Source: Streptosporangiaceae bacterium (lineage in GTDB: Bacteria > Actinomycetota > Actinomycetes > Streptosporangiales > Streptosporangiaceae). Taken from it: a DNA stretch of 7,831 bases. The notes beneath the pieces are model-generated. The model was not told the origin of the DNA, ran no database searches, and saw only the letters and a list, made by a program, of their open reading frames with translations. Location of the stretch: NCBI GenBank assembly GCA_030045215.1, contig JASIBJ010000003.1, positions 1 through 7,831 on the forward strand, read 5' to 3'. Position 1 is the first letter of the stretch; each line of letters opens with the position of its first letter. Of this stretch, positions 5,687 to 7,831 are shown piece by piece. The translations under genes were made by a program, and so were the position numbers.

Positions 5687-7372
5687 TCACTTGGCCAGGC
5701 CCGCGTCCGCGTACAGGACCGAGGGCGTGACGGCGCCGGCCAGGATCTGGCCCTTGGAGGTTACCAGCACCGAGAGCAGCGCCGACTGAAGCAACCGTCC
5801 GCTCCCCCACGTTCCGTGGACCGGCGTGCTGGCCTCGAGCAGGGCCCGCAGCACGGCCAGATCCGGGCCGACCGGGATCGGCGCGGTGAAGCTGCCCGAC
5901 GCCGGCGCGGCCTGCGAGCTTGACCCGAAGAAGCTGCCGCCGACCGCTGATGCCTGACCTCGGGGCCCGCTGGTCAGTAGCTGCTGCACGGCCGCGGCCA
6001 CCTCCGGGTTCGCCGGCGTTACCAGGACCGAGGTCCAGTCCTTGCCGAGCACCCTCGGCGAGCCGGATCCTGCCGCGGGCGGCCTGGTAAGGCTGATCCG
6101 GATGGCCCCGGCCGCACGGGTCTTGATCTTGACCTGCGGGATGTTGACGAAGCCGCCGCCGTTGACCGGGCTGGCCTGAATCCCGGCTGTGAAATCCTGC
6201 TCGAACGACTTGATCGCGGCCGCCCGCTGCGCCTTGGACATGGTCTTCGGCAGGTGCGCGGCGAACGAGGCCTCGATCTGCTTCAGTTCCGCCTTCGGGA
6301 GGGGAGGCGGTGATGTGAAGTCAGGCCCTCCCGGGTTGAGCTCCTGCGGGCCGAGGACGCAGACGGCCTTCTTCTTGCTGCACGAGAGGTGGGTCGCGGG
6401 CGGGCTGACGCCGACCGACGACCCGATCCCGGAGAGTCCGGCCGACCCGAGCGCACCGAGACCGAGCGCACCGAGACCGAGCCTGCGCAGCCCGAGGTTT
6501 CCCTGCAGAGCGGCGGGCGAGTTCGGGAGGGTCACTGTCTTGACCTGGGCGCCCGGCGGCGGCGTGAACGAGAAGTTCGACATCGCCGGCGGCCCGAAGG
6601 TGAGCGAGGTGTAGCCGACCTCGAAGGCAGGGCTGGACGAGTCACGCGCGATGACCTCGACGCGCAGCGGAATGTGCCGCGCCGCGTCGATCGCGATCAG
6701 GATCTGGCTGACCAGCGAGCCCGAGGCCTTCGGGCTGATCGAGATCTGGTAGGCGGCCCGGCCCGCGACGGTGACGTTCGGGCCGAGGCGGACGTTCGTC
6801 GACGATCCGATCTGCGCGAGCGCCTGCTTAGCCGCCGCGAGGGGCGACTCCCTCATGCCGGTGATGCCACCCGGAATGGCGGAAATCCTCTCGCCCGCCG
6901 GCCCCTGGTTCCCCACAGCAGAGTGCGGAAGGAGGATATGCGTCGCCGTCTGGGTCTTGCTGTTCCAGAGCCAGAGCTGGTTGTCGTCGAGGCGCAGATC
7001 GCTCTCGCCCATCTGCACGTCCTCGGCGATCCGGAGGTGGCTGGGGTTGAGGTACCAGATGCTGACTGTTGTGGTGCCGGCCAGCGTGTTCAGCGTCCCG
7101 AGTTGACCGCCCTGGCTGGTGATCGCGCCGATCTGCGGTAGCGCCGGCAGGCCAAGGTTCGCAGTCTCCTGGATCGTCGCCGTTACCGGACCCTGCGGCT
7201 TAGCCGAGGCTTGCTGAACGTCCGCCAGCAGCTGGGCGATGCTCTGCGGCGGCAGTGAAGGCTGCGCGGCGCTGGCGACCGCGGTCGCGCCGATGATGAT
7301 CCCGACCGCTGCCACGGCCCCCGCTGGTACTGCCCACCGCGTTCTAGCGCTCACCTTGCGCACTTGTGTCAC
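5687..7372 (-). CDS. Secreted LolA/RseB-like lipoprotein-sorting-type protein
   Basis: A 561-residue extracytoplasmic protein. A basic N-terminus (R5, K6, R10, R12) and a hydrophobic stretch (14-31) end in AVASA-AQP, fitting signal-peptidase cleavage after residue 35. There is no lipobox cysteine, so it is secreted or held by an uncleaved signal, not a lipoprotein. Residues about 39-278 match the LolA/LppX/RseB-like half-barrel known in actinobacteria (IAQLLADVQQA, TVSIWYLNPSHLRIA, ESDLRLDDNQLWLWNS, TATHILLP, VAGRAAYQISISPK, IAIDAARHIPLRVEVIA). The closing part (about 440-555) includes SGRLLQSALLSVLV and GQILAGAVTPSVLYAD. Between them is an inserted segment of about 150 residues with a Gly-Leu repeat and the protein's only two cysteines (331, 338). 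The fold usually binds lipid-like ligands; with the ABC exporter genes following at once, it probably serves that exporter. GTG 7372 is chosen because the signal peptide follows directly; GTGs at 7363 and 7354 are alternatives. Confidence 0.82.
   Translation of the reverse strand: MTQVRKVSARTRWAVPAGAVAAVGIIIGATAVASAAQPSLPPQSIAQLLADVQQASAKPQGPVTATIQETANLGLPALPQIGAITSQGGQLGTLNTLAGTTTVSIWYLNPSHLRIAEDVQMGESDLRLDDNQLWLWNSKTQTATHILLPHSAVGNQGPAGERISAIPGGITGMRESPLAAAKQALAQIGSSTNVRLGPNVTVAGRAAYQISISPKASGSLVSQILIAIDAARHIPLRVEVIARDSSSPAFEVGYTSLTFGPPAMSNFSFTPPPGAQVKTVTLPNSPAALQGNLGLRRLGLGALGLGALGSAGLSGIGSSVGVSPPATHLSCSKKKAVCVLGPQELNPGGPDFTSPPPLPKAELKQIEASFAAHLPKTMSKAQRAAAIKSFEQDFTAGIQASPVNGGGFVNIPQVKIKTRAAGAIRISLTRPPAAGSGSPRVLGKDWTSVLVTPANPEVAAAVQQLLTSGPRGQASAVGGSFFGSSSQAAPASGSFTAPIPVGPDLAVLRALLEASTPVHGTWGSGRLLQSALLSVLVTSKGQILAGAVTPSVLYADAGLAK
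6447..6482 (-). repeat. 15-base in-frame tandem repeat coding for Gly-Leu-rich peptide
   Basis: Two perfect 15-base units (6447-6461 and 6462-6476) and six bases of a third sit inside the LolA-like gene. The period is five codons, so the reading frame is kept, and the repeat encodes the LGLGALGLGALGS stretch (about residues 298-310). Such perfect short repeats can gain or lose units by replication slippage; here that would only change linker length. Confidence 0.8.
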
Positions 7373-7536
7373 CCACCATTCGCCCCGGTTGCTTCCACAA
7401 TAGTGGTTCGCGGGTAACAGCGGCCTAACATGACGTGCCGCGCCCGGCGGCCAGTTCACGGAGCGGCCCCTGTGACGTCAGCTAGCACGAGGCCAGCCAC
7501 GCCAGGCAAGGTGGAACCCCGGCTAGCGGCGGAATG
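7373..7536. other. Intergenic region upstream of the LolA-like gene
   Basis: No gene is seen in these 164 bases between two minus-strand genes. On the minus strand TATTGT (7402-7397) could be a -10 element about 25 bases before the GTG at 7372, but no matching -35 is found at normal spacing. Two copies of GCTAGC (7481-7486 and 7522-7527) are present. No hairpin strong enough to be called a terminator follows the stop at 7537, so read-through from the upstream gene is possible. Confidence 0.4.
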
Positions 7537-7831
7537 TCACTGCCCGGTGCCGACTGTGCCGTCGAGGGGATCTCCGGCGTACTCATGCACGGAGTCGAGG
7601 TTGTCGTGCGCAGGGTACTTGTGCGCGGCCGGCCCCTCGGCGAACGCCGTCAGCACATTGGCCGTGACCCGCTTGGTGAAGCGCTGCGTCGCGTTGCTTA
7701 TCCCCCAGCCGTAGGTCGGCGAGCCGAATGCCTCGACCCACCGCATCGTGCCGGCGTTGAACACCCCCGCGCCGGCCTTGTGCGTGTAGTAGGCGGAGTC
7801 CGCGTAGCTGTTCACGCCGTTGCAGGTGATC
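7537..7831 (-). CDS. C-terminal end of an N,N-dimethylformamidase beta-subunit-like protein (partial)
   Basis: The gene runs off the right edge; only its last 97 residues are present, entering the window as ITCNGVNSYADSAYYTH. The GTG at 7815 is not taken as the start because the frame stays open to the edge and the sequence begins mid-domain. The pattern SAYYTHKAGAGVFNAGTMRWVEAF, then WGISNATQRFTKRVTANVLTAFAEGPA, resembles the C-terminal end of the large N,N-dimethylformamidase-like family. There a Gly-rich strand reading roughly GAGVFxAGTMRWV is followed by a final helix with xxTANVLxAF. This assignment is from memory of the family and is moderate. The last 25 residues (KYPAHDNLDSVHEYAGDP and on) look like a tail. 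If correct, the whole protein would be a large hydrolase-like enzyme, but nothing in the visible part shows catalytic residues. Confidence 0.5.
   Translation of the reverse strand, partial: ITCNGVNSYADSAYYTHKAGAGVFNAGTMRWVEAFGSPTYGWGISNATQRFTKRVTANVLTAFAEGPAAHKYPAHDNLDSVHEYAGDPLDGTVGTGQ

Noticed and set aside
5676..5688. GAGCCG-A-CGGCTC palindrome over the LolA-like stop codon as a terminator
   Set aside because: The one-base centre cannot form a stable hairpin loop and no T-run follows; the next gene is only 31 bases on and probably co-transcribed.
7434..7459. GTGAACT followed by CGTCAT on the minus strand as an ECF sigma-type promoter for the LolA-like gene
   Set aside because: The match to known ECF -35 and -10 elements is partial and the spacing is uncertain; too weak to annotate.
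7373..7459. 29-residue upstream extension of the LolA-like protein to 7459
   Set aside because: The extension is followed by a normal signal peptide that should be N-terminal, so the later GTG start is preferred.

Overview
The window is GC-rich throughout, with GTG starts, almost no spacer between genes and only short AT-rich islands. Together with the protein types this points to a high-GC actinomycete, in the broad Streptomyces/Streptosporangium/Frankia range. The genus cannot be fixed from the sequence alone. No mobile element, CRISPR array, tRNA or rRNA is visible.

The left part is a plus-strand regulatory cassette. Positions 1-294 look non-coding. They carry two near-identical 36-base repeats at 29-102 and, next to the first gene, an AT-rich stretch (264-296) holding a TTGACA promoter element and an imperfect inverted repeat that would suit an ArsR-family operator. 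An ArsR-type repressor (295-660) overlaps by an ATGA junction with a two-domain SRPBCC (AHSA1-like) plus VOC/glyoxalase-fold protein (657-1493). The pair looks like a small autoregulated transcription unit. It ends at a strong 10-bp hairpin (1535-1562) lying between convergent genes.

The right part is a minus-strand series, read right to left. First is the C-terminal end of a protein resembling the N,N-dimethylformamidase beta-subunit family (7537 to the window edge). Next comes a secreted LolA/RseB-like protein (7372-5687), then a BcrA-type ABC ATPase (5655-4603), an ABC-2 membrane permease (4616-3720), and a DinG/XPD-type iron-sulfur helicase (3645-1567). The LolA-like, ATPase and permease genes are tightly packed (31-nt gap, then a 14-nt overlap) and probably form one envelope-facing export system: an ATP-driven membrane exporter with an extracytoplasmic hydrophobic-ligand-binding partner. 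The helicase follows after a 74-nt gap filled by a nested inverted repeat, which may separate it from the transporter genes.

I do not see a convincingly undescribed system. The points most worth checking are the inserted segment with a lone cysteine pair in the LolA-like protein, the candidate ArsR operator and possibly leaderless start, the nested hairpin ahead of the helicase start codon, the SRPBCC-VOC fusion, and the upstream tandem repeat.
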